DNA of 46,398 nucleotides, from contig NZ_SACK01000014.1 in NCBI RefSeq assembly GCF_004005815.1, forward strand, positions 1-46,398, given 5' to 3'. Origin of the DNA: Mucilaginibacter limnophilus. Its GTDB lineage: Bacteria > Bacteroidota > Bacteroidia > Sphingobacteriales > Sphingobacteriaceae. The stretch's first letter is position 1; each line of letters starts with the position of its first letter. The position numbers and the translations under genes were made by a program. Positions 24,901 to 32,113 of the stretch are shown piece by piece. A model generated the notes under the pieces. The model was not told where the DNA came from. It saw only the letters and a program-made list of their open reading frames with translations, and made no database searches.

Positions 24901-24983
24901 CCAACAGATTGCCCCATAACAGCTGATCCGCTGATGAAAGAACCGATTAAAACACTTAAAAAGGGGTAAAACTTTATCTTCAT
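21927..24983 (-). CDS. GH2 glycoside hydrolase with inserted F5/8-type C (discoidin) domain
   Basis: A 1018-residue exported enzyme. A signal peptide (to about residue 24) is followed by the GH2 sugar-binding jelly roll, Ig-like domain and TIM barrel. Barrel motifs include GGNWGIPDF, NMIRNWTGSTTDEAFYDLC, WDDFW, the acid/base VWCGSNENVPF and a RSEVGAVAFPNVESF nucleophile region. This pattern fits the exo-beta-glucosaminidase / beta-mannosidase side of GH2; the substrate is uncertain. A discoidin-like carbohydrate-binding domain (about 755-882, from NLALKKAVVASSS to SLFDFSVYSD) splits the C-terminal Ig-like region. There is no T9SS tail. It lies 22 bases downstream of the T9SS protein gene and ends at a clear terminator. 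Confidence 0.9.
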   Translation of the reverse strand: MKIKFYPFLSVLIGSFISGSAVMGQSVGDVRSSASGNWSNNGQASIWQEYRAAYGGWKLRSEAEVGNDSVAMRSPGYNAGNWMKAQVPGTIFGSYVAAGIEADPSYGDNIYKVDKVKYNLNHWYRTEFTVPKRYKGKHIWLNFTAINKNAEIYINNFKLGLLKGFMKRGRYDITDKVNATGTNVIAVKVLTMTNQINNNESPTFKPSGGWDWMPEVPGLNRGLYEKVYLSVSDAITLNDPWMRTIELQSNNTSAKMQFSTQVKNNTSAAQKGKLTVVVNPGNLRFTQDVSLNAKETRTLTSSGIVMNNVKLWWPNGYGDPNLYNCKVVFEMNGKVSDSTSFNFGVRKYGYRNDKNGVMQLSINGQRIYVKGGNWGIPDFILNHRSIADYETRIRFHKDMNMNMIRNWTGSTTDEAFYDLCDKYGIMIWDDFWLNNRFTFLNDEKAFLANVPEKLKRFRNHASIAVWCGSNENVPFQDIQLQDSTLKYDGGDRLYQSSSNGQNVQTPNPKLQFGMPKQGGLSGSGPWNNLDLATYFTSGIKRTDQAGSYVGTWGFRSEVGAVAFPNVESFKKFIPADKLWPRNDMWNRSHYFSDDWAYGGGAGPSDFMNRINNYYGTATGIEDFCRKAQLMNLETHKAMFEGWQDHIWNDASGLLYWMSQTAFPTMIWQTYDYYYDCTGAYYGIKKASEPVHIQWSIADDGVKVVNTTPTTLNNVTAKATVYNIDGSIAAGYGGSKQINAIKDTITYCFNAINSLTNLALKKAVVASSSESNNVPVFAVDGLSGTRWASGALVDNSWIYVDLGSVQTIRTINLQWESSASAYKIQVSNDAVTWRDVYSTTTGDGGADVITITPTTARYVKMQSVKRSGFFGVSLFDFSVYSDISAPLSDVSFIKLELNDASGKLLSDNFYWRSSTGNYTALNSMPQVALDITSNTVQQVNKAVMTVNIKNPANSAGVAFGLRVQLLNATTGAQVLPAIISDNYFSVLKGEEKTITIEYDPALLNGAQPKLDIKQYKPGI

Positions 24984-25005
24984 TTAAATTAAATAGGTGC
25001 TGCTT

Positions 25006-26595
25006 TTATTTTTTAATAAACTTTAGTGACGACCGCTTGCCGCCGTTTTCCATCATTACAAAATACATTCCCGGCTTCCATGTGGTAATGTTGGCGTTCC
25101 AGTTGGTCGTGCCTTTGTCTATAGCTGCCTGCATTATTTTTTTTCCTTCTGATGAGGTGATGATCAGGTTGCCTGCCGCGGCAGTTTCAGGAAACGTGAT
25201 GTTCAAATTACCGTTTGTTGGATTGGGATATAAATTCACCACCGGCTGACTCTCTATTACTTTTTTGTTTTGAACAGCGAATATGCCAAAAGAGGTAAAA
25301 CCTTCCGCGGTTGCCCTGTAAGGGTCAGCCTGTGAACCGGTGCCGCTTAAAGTGGCATCAGTAGTAATCCAATCGTTATTTGCATAACGGATGAATTGAA
25401 CAGGTTTTGAAGCATCAAATGTTGAAGGCTGATCGGCAGTTAGCCAGGTTGTTGATATGCCCACCTCGTTACCAAAGTTATTTTGTGAAATGATGGTCCA
25501 CTGTTTTTTTACAGTCTTGTCAGCGTCCGGCAGGTTTACATCCGGTTGATTTTTAACGCCGACAAAAAACACACCGGCATTACCGGCTGAACTGAGCGTA
25601 ACAGGAGTAGCCGTTGATACGCCCACAGGAAATGTTACTGCATCGGCGTTAACTGTGCGTTTTAACACACCGCTGCCATTGGTGGCAAAGAAGGCTTTAC
25701 CGGGGTTTAACGCTGTTGTAAGGGTGGCATCAGCAAAAGCGCCATCAAGTATGCTTAATGATAGCCGGCCGGTAGATTGTGTGTTCGGACGTACCAGGTT
25801 TAACTGTTTGCCAAAAATAACGGTGCCGCCGATGGTCAAATCAACCGCTGAAGCATCGTTGGTAAAAGGTACAATGTTTTGAATGGCCGTTGTTGCTGAA
25901 AGATCAAGCATACCGCTAATGTCATACAGGTAATGTCCGCCTTCGGTAGCGGTGCCAAGTCCATGAAATTCTCCATCGGCATGTTTAATCGCAACTTTTT
26001 TTCCGTATAAAATGTTCAGAGTGATGTTATCGGCTGTTAGACCAGTTTGATCAAGCGGCACTGCCGAGAGGGCAACACCATTATAATACAGGTTAACATC
26101 CTGCAAAAGATCGATATCAAGGTTATTGTTGCTTTTTTTTGGGCGGATAAGCGCTATGCCGGTTTGTCCTGTGCCGTCCAACGTAAATTTATTGCATGAT
26201 GATGGTATCAGCAAGGCAATGGCGCTATTCTGGCCGTCGGCCGAACCAAATGTGCCGTTGTTGCTTATAACCGCCGGACCTGCCTCTGTAAAAGTACCGG
26301 GTTCTAATGTATATAAGTCGGCATTTGAAGCGCTTGTTGGTGCGCTCAACGTAGCGTTTTGTTCAATTATTAGATTTTTTATAGCAGCGTTAACATCCAG
26401 CATAACCGTATTGCCGCTGCTTATAATGATATTGGTGGTGTCGGGTTTTTCGCCTTGAGCCAGGGTTATCCATCCGGCGGGCGTTTCATTTTCCAGCAAC
26501 TCGATGTCGGCTTGCTGCGCGAAGGTAGCACCGTGCCATATACATAAGGCAAAGCTAAGCCCTGTTATGGCAAAAAAACGGTTGAATATTCGCAT
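25006..26595 (-). CDS. Secreted surface protein with type IX sorting domain
   Basis: A 529-residue exported protein. The N-terminal signal peptide ends near residue 26 (ATFAQ). The C-terminal 80 residues are a type A T9SS sorting domain: VVNLYPNPTNGNLNITF, then WKPGMYFVMMENGG and a basic SLKFIKK end. The central part is rich in Asn, Thr and Ala and looks like a parallel beta-helix or repeated beta-strand protein (NTVMLDVNAAIKNLIIEQNA is typical of the style). Its binding target or activity is unknown. The GH2 gene follows after 22 bases, suggesting that both are made together for an extracellular glycan task. Confidence 0.85.
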   Translation of the reverse strand: MRIFNRFFAITGLSFALCIWHGATFAQQADIELLENETPAGWITLAQGEKPDTTNIIISSGNTVMLDVNAAIKNLIIEQNATLSAPTSASNADLYTLEPGTFTEAGPAVISNNGTFGSADGQNSAIALLIPSSCNKFTLDGTGQTGIALIRPKKSNNNLDIDLLQDVNLYYNGVALSAVPLDQTGLTADNITLNILYGKKVAIKHADGEFHGLGTATEGGHYLYDISGMLDLSATTAIQNIVPFTNDASAVDLTIGGTVIFGKQLNLVRPNTQSTGRLSLSILDGAFADATLTTALNPGKAFFATNGSGVLKRTVNADAVTFPVGVSTATPVTLSSAGNAGVFFVGVKNQPDVNLPDADKTVKKQWTIISQNNFGNEVGISTTWLTADQPSTFDASKPVQFIRYANNDWITTDATLSGTGSQADPYRATAEGFTSFGIFAVQNKKVIESQPVVNLYPNPTNGNLNITFPETAAAGNLIITSSEGKKIMQAAIDKGTTNWNANITTWKPGMYFVMMENGGKRSSLKFIKK

Positions 26596-26766
26596 TGATT
26601 ATCCGGTTAGATTTTATAGTTGGTTGCCTTTATTTACAGATAAGGCAGCTAAAAATATATATTAAAAACGTTTTAGCAAAATTTTTTTATCGACATGCTT
26701 ATTTGAAGAATGGTGTTTACATGATCTTTGAAATGCCTGACGGCGGTTGTACCTTAGCAGCACTTT

Positions 26767-27339
26767 ATGCGCCTCAAATCAAATTTATTCTATCGTGTTG
26801 TTGTTGTACTGCTCTTGCTTATTGCCGGCTGCCGGCCACTTAGCGAAGACGAGTACAAAGTGGTAAAGATAAAAGACGGGGACACAATCGAATTGTTAAG
26901 TCCGCAAATGCAAACCGTCACTGTGCGCCTTGCAGGTATCGATTGCCCCGAAAAAGCGCAGGCATTTGGAACGGCCGCCCGTCAATATACAGCCATGCTT
27001 TGTTTTGGTAAAAATGTCAGGCTAAGAGTTGAAGATACCGATCGTTACGGGCGTACTGTCGGAACCATAATACTTGATGATGGGCGCAATTTGAACCACG
27101 AACTGGTACGCAATGGCTACGCATGGGAATATAAAACCTACTCAAAAGATCCCGAGCTGGCGCAGCTTGAGCAAACCGCCCGCCAAAATCGGCTTGGATT
27201 GTGGCAAGACCCGAACCCCGTTGAGCCTTGGAATTACCGGCGTAAAAAAACAAAGAAAAAGCCGCGTAAGAAACGTCGTCATAACACCGAAGTTGTATAT
27301 TTAACGTGCTATACTTCAACTGCCTATGCAATATGTTAA
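26767..27339 (+). CDS. Thermonuclease (SNase-like) lipoprotein
   Basis: A 190-residue protein with a lipoprotein signal (lipobox LIAGC, Cys22) and one staphylococcal nuclease OB-fold domain. The active-site regions VRLAGIDCPEKAQAFG and LRVEDTDRYGRTVGTII carry the expected arginine and acidic residues. It should be anchored in the envelope and cut DNA or RNA in a Ca2+-dependent way. The tail after the domain end (PWNYRR) is very basic (KKTKKKPRKKRR) and then turns hydrophobic over the last 15 residues, where the reading frame overlaps the next gene by 14 bases. An imperfect promoter box TACCTTAGC lies just before the ATG. Confidence 0.88.
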   Translation: MRLKSNLFYRVVVVLLLLIAGCRPLSEDEYKVVKIKDGDTIELLSPQMQTVTVRLAGIDCPEKAQAFGTAARQYTAMLCFGKNVRLRVEDTDRYGRTVGTIILDDGRNLNHELVRNGYAWEYKTYSKDPELAQLEQTARQNRLGLWQDPNPVEPWNYRRKKTKKKPRKKRRHNTEVVYLTCYTSTAYAIC

Positions 27340-29764
27340 AGCCTTTTTATCGCTTGCTGTAACCATTGTTTTAATATGGTTGCTGCAAACCAAGTTTGGC
27401 GATATACCACCTGTTGGCAAACTGCTTAACCCGGTAAGCGGTTTCTGGCAAAATGCTGAAAAGAAAGGTGAAATAGCTAAAGTTGAATTAAATCTACCCG
27501 GATTGCATGGTGAGGTGACTATCCTTTTTGACAAGCACCGCATACCACACATTTTTGCGAAAAATGATCATGATGCCTATTACGCTCAAGGGTACCTCAC
27601 CGCCCGCGACCGCCTTTGGCAGATGGATATTCAAACACGCAGCGCATCTGGCAGGTTAGCCGAAATAGTAGGCGAAAAAGCCTTGGAGGCTGACCGTAAC
27701 AAGCGCCGCATGGGCATGGTTTATGGAGCTGAAAATACGCTGAAAGGAATGATGCGTGACAAGGAAGTTTGGGACGGCATTGTGGCATACACTGAAGGAA
27801 TAAACGCCTATATTGCTCAGCTGTCGCCTAAAGATTACCCGCTTGAATTTAAACTGCTCGATTATAAACCTGAAAAATGGAAACCTATAAACAGCGCTTA
27901 TTTGCTTAAGCTGATGTCGCAAACACTCGCAGGAGGGTCTGATCAGTTTGCTATGACCAATACGCTGAACAAGTTTGGTCCGGATGTAATTAAAGAGCTG
28001 TTTCCCGACAGACCTGCTCATGATGAACCGATCATCCCGAAGGGAACTAAATGGAACTTTACCCCTCTTGAAATACCCAAGCCCTCAAAAAGCTTTACTG
28101 CGCTGATGACATCGCATAAAACACAGCAAAAGCGTGAAGGTATTGGCAGCAACAACTGGGCTGTCAGCGGCCGGAAATCAGCAAGCGGTTACCCTATACT
28201 GGCTAATGACCCACACCTTGATCTTACCTATCCCTCTATATGGCACCAGGTGCAGTTGGCAACGCCGACCATGAACGTATATGGCGTAGCTCTGCCAGGG
28301 GCGCCGGGTGTAGTTATCGGTTTCAATAAAAAAATAAGCTGGGGAGTTACCAATGTAGATGCGGCGGTGCTCGACTGGTATCAAATAAAATTCAAGGACA
28401 AAAGCAAAACCGAATACTGGTACAATAACCGCTGGAATAAGATAAAACGCAGAGTAGAAATAATTAAAGTGCGTGGGAAGAATCCTGTTTACGATACTGT
28501 TTTATATACCCACCACGGCCCGGTTGTGTACGAAAGCGCTGACAAGAAAAAGAGGGGCGCGCCGGAAAATGTTCCGGTTGGCAAGGCGCTTCGCTGGGTG
28601 GCGCATGATGTGTCTGACGAGTTTAAAACATTTTACCTGCTTAACAGGGCAAATAATTATGCCGATTACCGTGATGCGTTAAAATACTACTCAGCACCCG
28701 CGCAGAACTTTATTTTTGCTGATGTGGCAGGTAATATCGCTATAACACCAAACGGAAAAATACCGATTAAGTATAAAGAACAAGGTAAGTTTATTATGGA
28801 TGGCAGCGACCCGGGCAACGACTGGCATGGCTTTATCCCACAAGAGCAAAACCCAACGGTTAAGAACCCGACAAGAGGATTTGTAAGTTCAGCAAACCAA
28901 TTCTCTACCGATGCTACTTATCCTTATTATATCAACTGGCAGTTTGCCGAGTACGAACGGGGTAAACGCATAAACGACCGTCTTGCTGTTATGACGAATG
29001 CCACTGTTGACAGCATGCGTATTTTACAAACCGACGACTACAGCATTATAGCGCAGGATGTTTTGCCGGCAATGCTGCAATACGTAGATGAAACCAAACT
29101 AACCGACGGGCAGATTTCGGCATATAAAATAATCAAGGGTTGGAACAAGCATTTCTCGGCAGATGCTGTCGGCGCTACAATTTTTACCACATGGTGGAAA
29201 AAGTTCTTTAACCTTACCTGGAACAATCGCTTTTACAGCAAAAAAAAATTACTGCGGATGCCATCACGCGATAAAACAGAGGAATTGCTGCTGAAACAAC
29301 CAAACTCAAAATGGTTTGACGACCCGCATACCGATGGAGTAGAAAACGCGTCAGACAGGGTCAATAAAGCGTTTATTGAAGCTGTTGATGAACTGATAAA
29401 AGCGCACGGTAACCCCGGTAACGCGTGGCGATGGGGAAGGATAAAACAATTTGAAGTTGCCCATCTGGCCGGATTGGATGGTATGGGCTCAGGCAACTTT
29501 GAGTCGGGTGGAACGGGTTCAACCGTTAACGCGCTGATAGACGGGCACGGCCCCTCATGGCGGATGGTTGTACAAACCGGTCCGCAAATGAAGGGTTACG
29601 GCATACTTCCCGGCGGCGAATCAGGCAATCCCGGCAGTTTCTATTACGACGATATGTTTGCTACCTGGAAAGCCGGAAGGTTAGATGAACTACTGTTTTT
29701 GCAATCGGAAAAAGAAGGCAAGGGCAGAATAAAAGGAAAACTTGTGCTAAATAAACTAAAATAG
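27326..29764 (+). CDS. Penicillin acylase family Ntn hydrolase
   Basis: An 812-residue member of the penicillin amidase family, made as a precursor that cuts itself in two. An N-terminal hydrophobic segment (about 8-24) should target it to the periplasm. The A-chain part holds IPHIFAKNDHDAYYAQGYL and RLWQMDIQTRSASGRLAE. The new N-terminal nucleophile of the B chain is Ser275 in GSNNWAVSG. NDPHLDL and the following HGPV region match further conserved positions. Members hydrolyse N-acyl bonds in beta-lactams or acyl-homoserine lactones, so quorum quenching is one possible role. The start overlaps the nuclease gene by 14 bases, suggesting translational coupling. Confidence 0.93.
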   Translation: MQYVKAFLSLAVTIVLIWLLQTKFGDIPPVGKLLNPVSGFWQNAEKKGEIAKVELNLPGLHGEVTILFDKHRIPHIFAKNDHDAYYAQGYLTARDRLWQMDIQTRSASGRLAEIVGEKALEADRNKRRMGMVYGAENTLKGMMRDKEVWDGIVAYTEGINAYIAQLSPKDYPLEFKLLDYKPEKWKPINSAYLLKLMSQTLAGGSDQFAMTNTLNKFGPDVIKELFPDRPAHDEPIIPKGTKWNFTPLEIPKPSKSFTALMTSHKTQQKREGIGSNNWAVSGRKSASGYPILANDPHLDLTYPSIWHQVQLATPTMNVYGVALPGAPGVVIGFNKKISWGVTNVDAAVLDWYQIKFKDKSKTEYWYNNRWNKIKRRVEIIKVRGKNPVYDTVLYTHHGPVVYESADKKKRGAPENVPVGKALRWVAHDVSDEFKTFYLLNRANNYADYRDALKYYSAPAQNFIFADVAGNIAITPNGKIPIKYKEQGKFIMDGSDPGNDWHGFIPQEQNPTVKNPTRGFVSSANQFSTDATYPYYINWQFAEYERGKRINDRLAVMTNATVDSMRILQTDDYSIIAQDVLPAMLQYVDETKLTDGQISAYKIIKGWNKHFSADAVGATIFTTWWKKFFNLTWNNRFYSKKKLLRMPSRDKTEELLLKQPNSKWFDDPHTDGVENASDRVNKAFIEAVDELIKAHGNPGNAWRWGRIKQFEVAHLAGLDGMGSGNFESGGTGSTVNALIDGHGPSWRMVVQTGPQMKGYGILPGGESGNPGSFYYDDMFATWKAGRLDELLFLQSEKEGKGRIKGKLVLNKLK

Positions 29765-29768
29765 AATT

Positions 29769-29866
29769 GTCATTTCGACGAGGTACGAGGAGAAATCTTC
29801 TGAAAGCGGTAAGCATAACAGCGTAAAGGCATGTCGCAGAAGAATTTCTTCCTACGTCGAAATGAC
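29769..29866. repeat. GTCATTTCG palindromic intergenic repeat, copy 1
   Basis: The ends GTCATTTCGACG (29769-29780) and CGTCGAAATGAC (29855-29866) are a perfect 12-bp inverted repeat. Inside, GAGGTACGAGGAGAAATCTTCT on one side faces CAGAAGAATTTCTTCC on the other. A related copy lies at 36930-37020. Confidence 0.9.
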
Positions 29867-29884
29867 AGCTAACAGAAAAAATAC

Positions 29885-30229
29885 ATGCTATTATTCGCAA
29901 TCATACTTGCTTTAACCTTTATTTCAGGGTTCATACTGCCTTGGTGGGTGTGCGCAATCATCGCGTTTGCAGCCGCATTGCTTATCCGTACTAAAGGCAG
30001 TGCTTTTTTATGCGGCTTTAGCGCGGTAGCTGTAGCGTGGCTTGGTTTAGCGTTGTTAAAAACTTTGCCCAATGAAAACATACTTGCTCAACGTATGGCA
30101 AAGCTGTTTCACTTGCCTAACTGGCTGCTGCTATTGGCCGTAACCATTATTATCGGTGGATTGGTTGGCGGGTTCTCAGCTTTAACAGGTGTGCTTTTCA
30201 GGAAAGCTTTTATTACAAAAAAAGCTTAA
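29885..30229 (+). CDS. Small integral membrane protein of unknown function
   Basis: A 114-residue protein with about four hydrophobic segments (1-32, 38-60 and a longer one at 80-105) and a short basic C-terminus. I do not recognise a family. It is on the same strand as the penicillin acylase gene but separated from it by a palindromic repeat, so co-transcription is uncertain. Its stop codon TAA (30227-30229) shares bases with the stop of the DUF72 gene on the other strand (30226-30228). Confidence 0.65.
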   Translation: MLLFAIILALTFISGFILPWWVCAIIAFAAALLIRTKGSAFLCGFSAVAVAWLGLALLKTLPNENILAQRMAKLFHLPNWLLLLAVTIIIGGLVGGFSALTGVLFRKAFITKKA

Positions 30230-31143
30230 TCAAATAAACCTTTGTCTCTGTCTAAAAATCGTGGTCGGCGCACGTTTAACCCAAGTTTTTTATTGAATTG
30301 CTCGCTAACATAGTCGCTTAGCTCAGGTGAATAACGCTCATCGTGCTGGTGCATAAAAAACCATACCGACTGTAACCCTGCATCAGCCCATTTGGTTATA
30401 CGGTCAATCCAGGCATCTACGCGTGCATAATCACTTGGATGCAGGCTGTTGCCCACAAAACGAATAAAGGCATGGGGAGTTGAAAGATACATGTGCACGC
30501 AATCTCTGCGGCCGCTTGCGTCAGTTATCACTGTGCCAATGTTTAGCTCTTTAAACAGATTAAACACCTTCTCACGATTTTCGGGCACGGCAAACCAGTC
30601 TTTATGACGCAACTCAACATACACAGGAGCATCGGTCGGGAGTCGTTCAAGATAAGTCTTCAGTTCAGGAAAACTCTTTGGCGTAAAGTTATCGCTCAGC
30701 TGCAAAAACAGCGGCCCAAGCTTTTCGCCGAAGGCGGCAATTCCTTCATAAAAGCTGGTGGTAATGTCGTCGGCATTTTTTAATCTGCGTATATGGCTTA
30801 TGCTTTGCGAAAATTTCGGACAGAATTTAAAGTCAGGATTTGCGGCGGCTTTTTCTTTCCATTTACTAAGTACCTGCGGGCCGTAAACCTGGTAAAAGGT
30901 GGCATTAAGTTCAATACAATCAAAGTGCTTTACGTATTCGTCTAAAAAGTTAGCGTCTTTGGTTTTGGGTGGATAAATTTTGCCTACCCATTCCTTACGT
31001 CCCCACTTGGCGCAGCCTACATGTACCTGCAACGGCCCGCTGCCCTTTGCGGTTTCAAGCGTATTAACGGTTATTTCAGGATCGGGAGGAAGCGTAAAAT
31101 TTACTTCCATTAGTTCTTCAGGAGCTACACGGCCAAATTCCAT
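30226..31143 (-). CDS. DUF72 domain-containing protein (YecE-like)
   Basis: A 305-residue soluble protein with a TIM-barrel DUF72 domain. Family landmarks are VHVGCAKWGRKEWVGKIYPP at the start of the domain, YVKHFDCIELNATFYQVYGP, LFLQLSDNFTPKSFPEL and VYVELRHKDWF. The barrel includes FFMHQHDER near the end, where YecE proteins have a conserved Asn/His region. The function is not established. An N-terminal extension of about 38 residues (GRVAPEELMEVNFTLPPD) precedes the domain. Its end overlaps the convergent membrane protein gene. A TATCTTGC promoter-like word, one base short of consensus, lies upstream. Confidence 0.92.
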   Translation of the reverse strand: MEFGRVAPEELMEVNFTLPPDPEITVNTLETAKGSGPLQVHVGCAKWGRKEWVGKIYPPKTKDANFLDEYVKHFDCIELNATFYQVYGPQVLSKWKEKAAANPDFKFCPKFSQSISHIRRLKNADDITTSFYEGIAAFGEKLGPLFLQLSDNFTPKSFPELKTYLERLPTDAPVYVELRHKDWFAVPENREKVFNLFKELNIGTVITDASGRRDCVHMYLSTPHAFIRFVGNSLHPSDYARVDAWIDRITKWADAGLQSVWFFMHQHDERYSPELSDYVSEQFNKKLGLNVRRPRFLDRDKGLFD

Positions 31144-31222
31144 GGTGACAATTTTACGGCAAGATAAAACTTATTCTATTTCTGCGAATGATTAATTTGC
31201 GCCGTCATACATCTGCATTAAA

Positions 31223-32113
31223 ATGAAGAAGATTTTTAAGCCGGGACTACTGACCTTTATTTGTTTACTAACCACAACATTTTTGTTTGCACAGCAAGAT
31301 CTGCGCAGCAAAATAATATATATAGCTACACAAATTAACGGTGTAGTGAGTGTGTCAGTAACAAATTTAGAAACCGGTGATACGCTAAACTACAATGGCA
31401 ACAGCCATATGGTTATGCATAGTGTAATGAAATTGCCAATCGCGATGACAGTACTTCATCAGGTAGATAAAGGTAAACTAAAGTTTGATCAGAAGATACA
31501 CATAACTAAGGCTGATTTGCCTGAAACATATAGCCCACTTCGTGATAAATATCCCGAAGGCGATGTGGATATAGCAGTAAGCCAACTGCTCAGTTATATG
31601 GTTTCGTTAAGTGACAACGATGCTTGTGATATACTGCTGAAAGTACTTGGTGGAACAGCTACTGTTGAAAAGTATGTCCATAGCATTGGCGTGAAAGATA
31701 TCTCGATAAAAGCGTCGGAAGCGCAGATGGCATCGGCATGGCCGGTACAATACACCAATTGGTGCAGCGCCAAAGCCATTAATCAGTTGTTGGGTATTAT
31801 GTACAAGGGTAGCGCGCTTTCCAAACGAAGTAATGATTTTTTATGGAAGATAATGCTTGAAACTTCTACCGGGCCTAAACGCCTAAAAGGGTTGCTTCCA
31901 AACGATGCAAAGGTGGTGCACAAAACAGGGACATCGCCGGTGAATAATGACGGGCTTGCCGCTGCTACCAATGATGCCGGCATCATGATATTGCCCAATG
32001 GCAGGCATATCGCCATATCAGTTTTCATTACCGATTCTTATGCCGACAATGCAAAAAGAGAAAGCGTGATTGCTCAAATAGCAAAAGCTGTGTGGGATGA
32101 ATATAGTAAATAG
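31223..32113 (+). CDS. Class A beta-lactamase
   Basis: A 296-residue periplasmic serine beta-lactamase with a signal peptide ending near residue 23. All active-site motifs are visible: SVMK (Ser67-Lys70), SDN (130-132), Glu166 in the omega-loop motif EAQM, and KTG (234-236) in HKTGTS. The EAQM...PVQYTNW loop and QLLSYMVSLSDNDACD region resemble the PER/VEB/CfxA branch (subclass A2) typical of Bacteroidota, members of which often hydrolyse cephalosporins; the actual spectrum cannot be read. It is monocistronic, with no adjacent regulator, and its stop codon abuts the stop of the convergent phosphodiesterase gene. Confidence 0.94.
   Translation: MKKIFKPGLLTFICLLTTTFLFAQQDLRSKIIYIATQINGVVSVSVTNLETGDTLNYNGNSHMVMHSVMKLPIAMTVLHQVDKGKLKFDQKIHITKADLPETYSPLRDKYPEGDVDIAVSQLLSYMVSLSDNDACDILLKVLGGTATVEKYVHSIGVKDISIKASEAQMASAWPVQYTNWCSAKAINQLLGIMYKGSALSKRSNDFLWKIMLETSTGPKRLKGLLPNDAKVVHKTGTSPVNNDGLAAATNDAGIMILPNGRHIAISVFITDSYADNAKRESVIAQIAKAVWDEYSK

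Noticed and set aside
26595..26843. An 82-residue open frame upstream of and overlapping the nuclease gene
   Set aside because: It overlaps the nuclease start in another frame, has no recognisable family pattern and covers the promoter region between divergent genes.
30980..31195. Plus-strand frame over the DUF72 start
   Set aside because: It is a complementary shadow of a well-supported gene.
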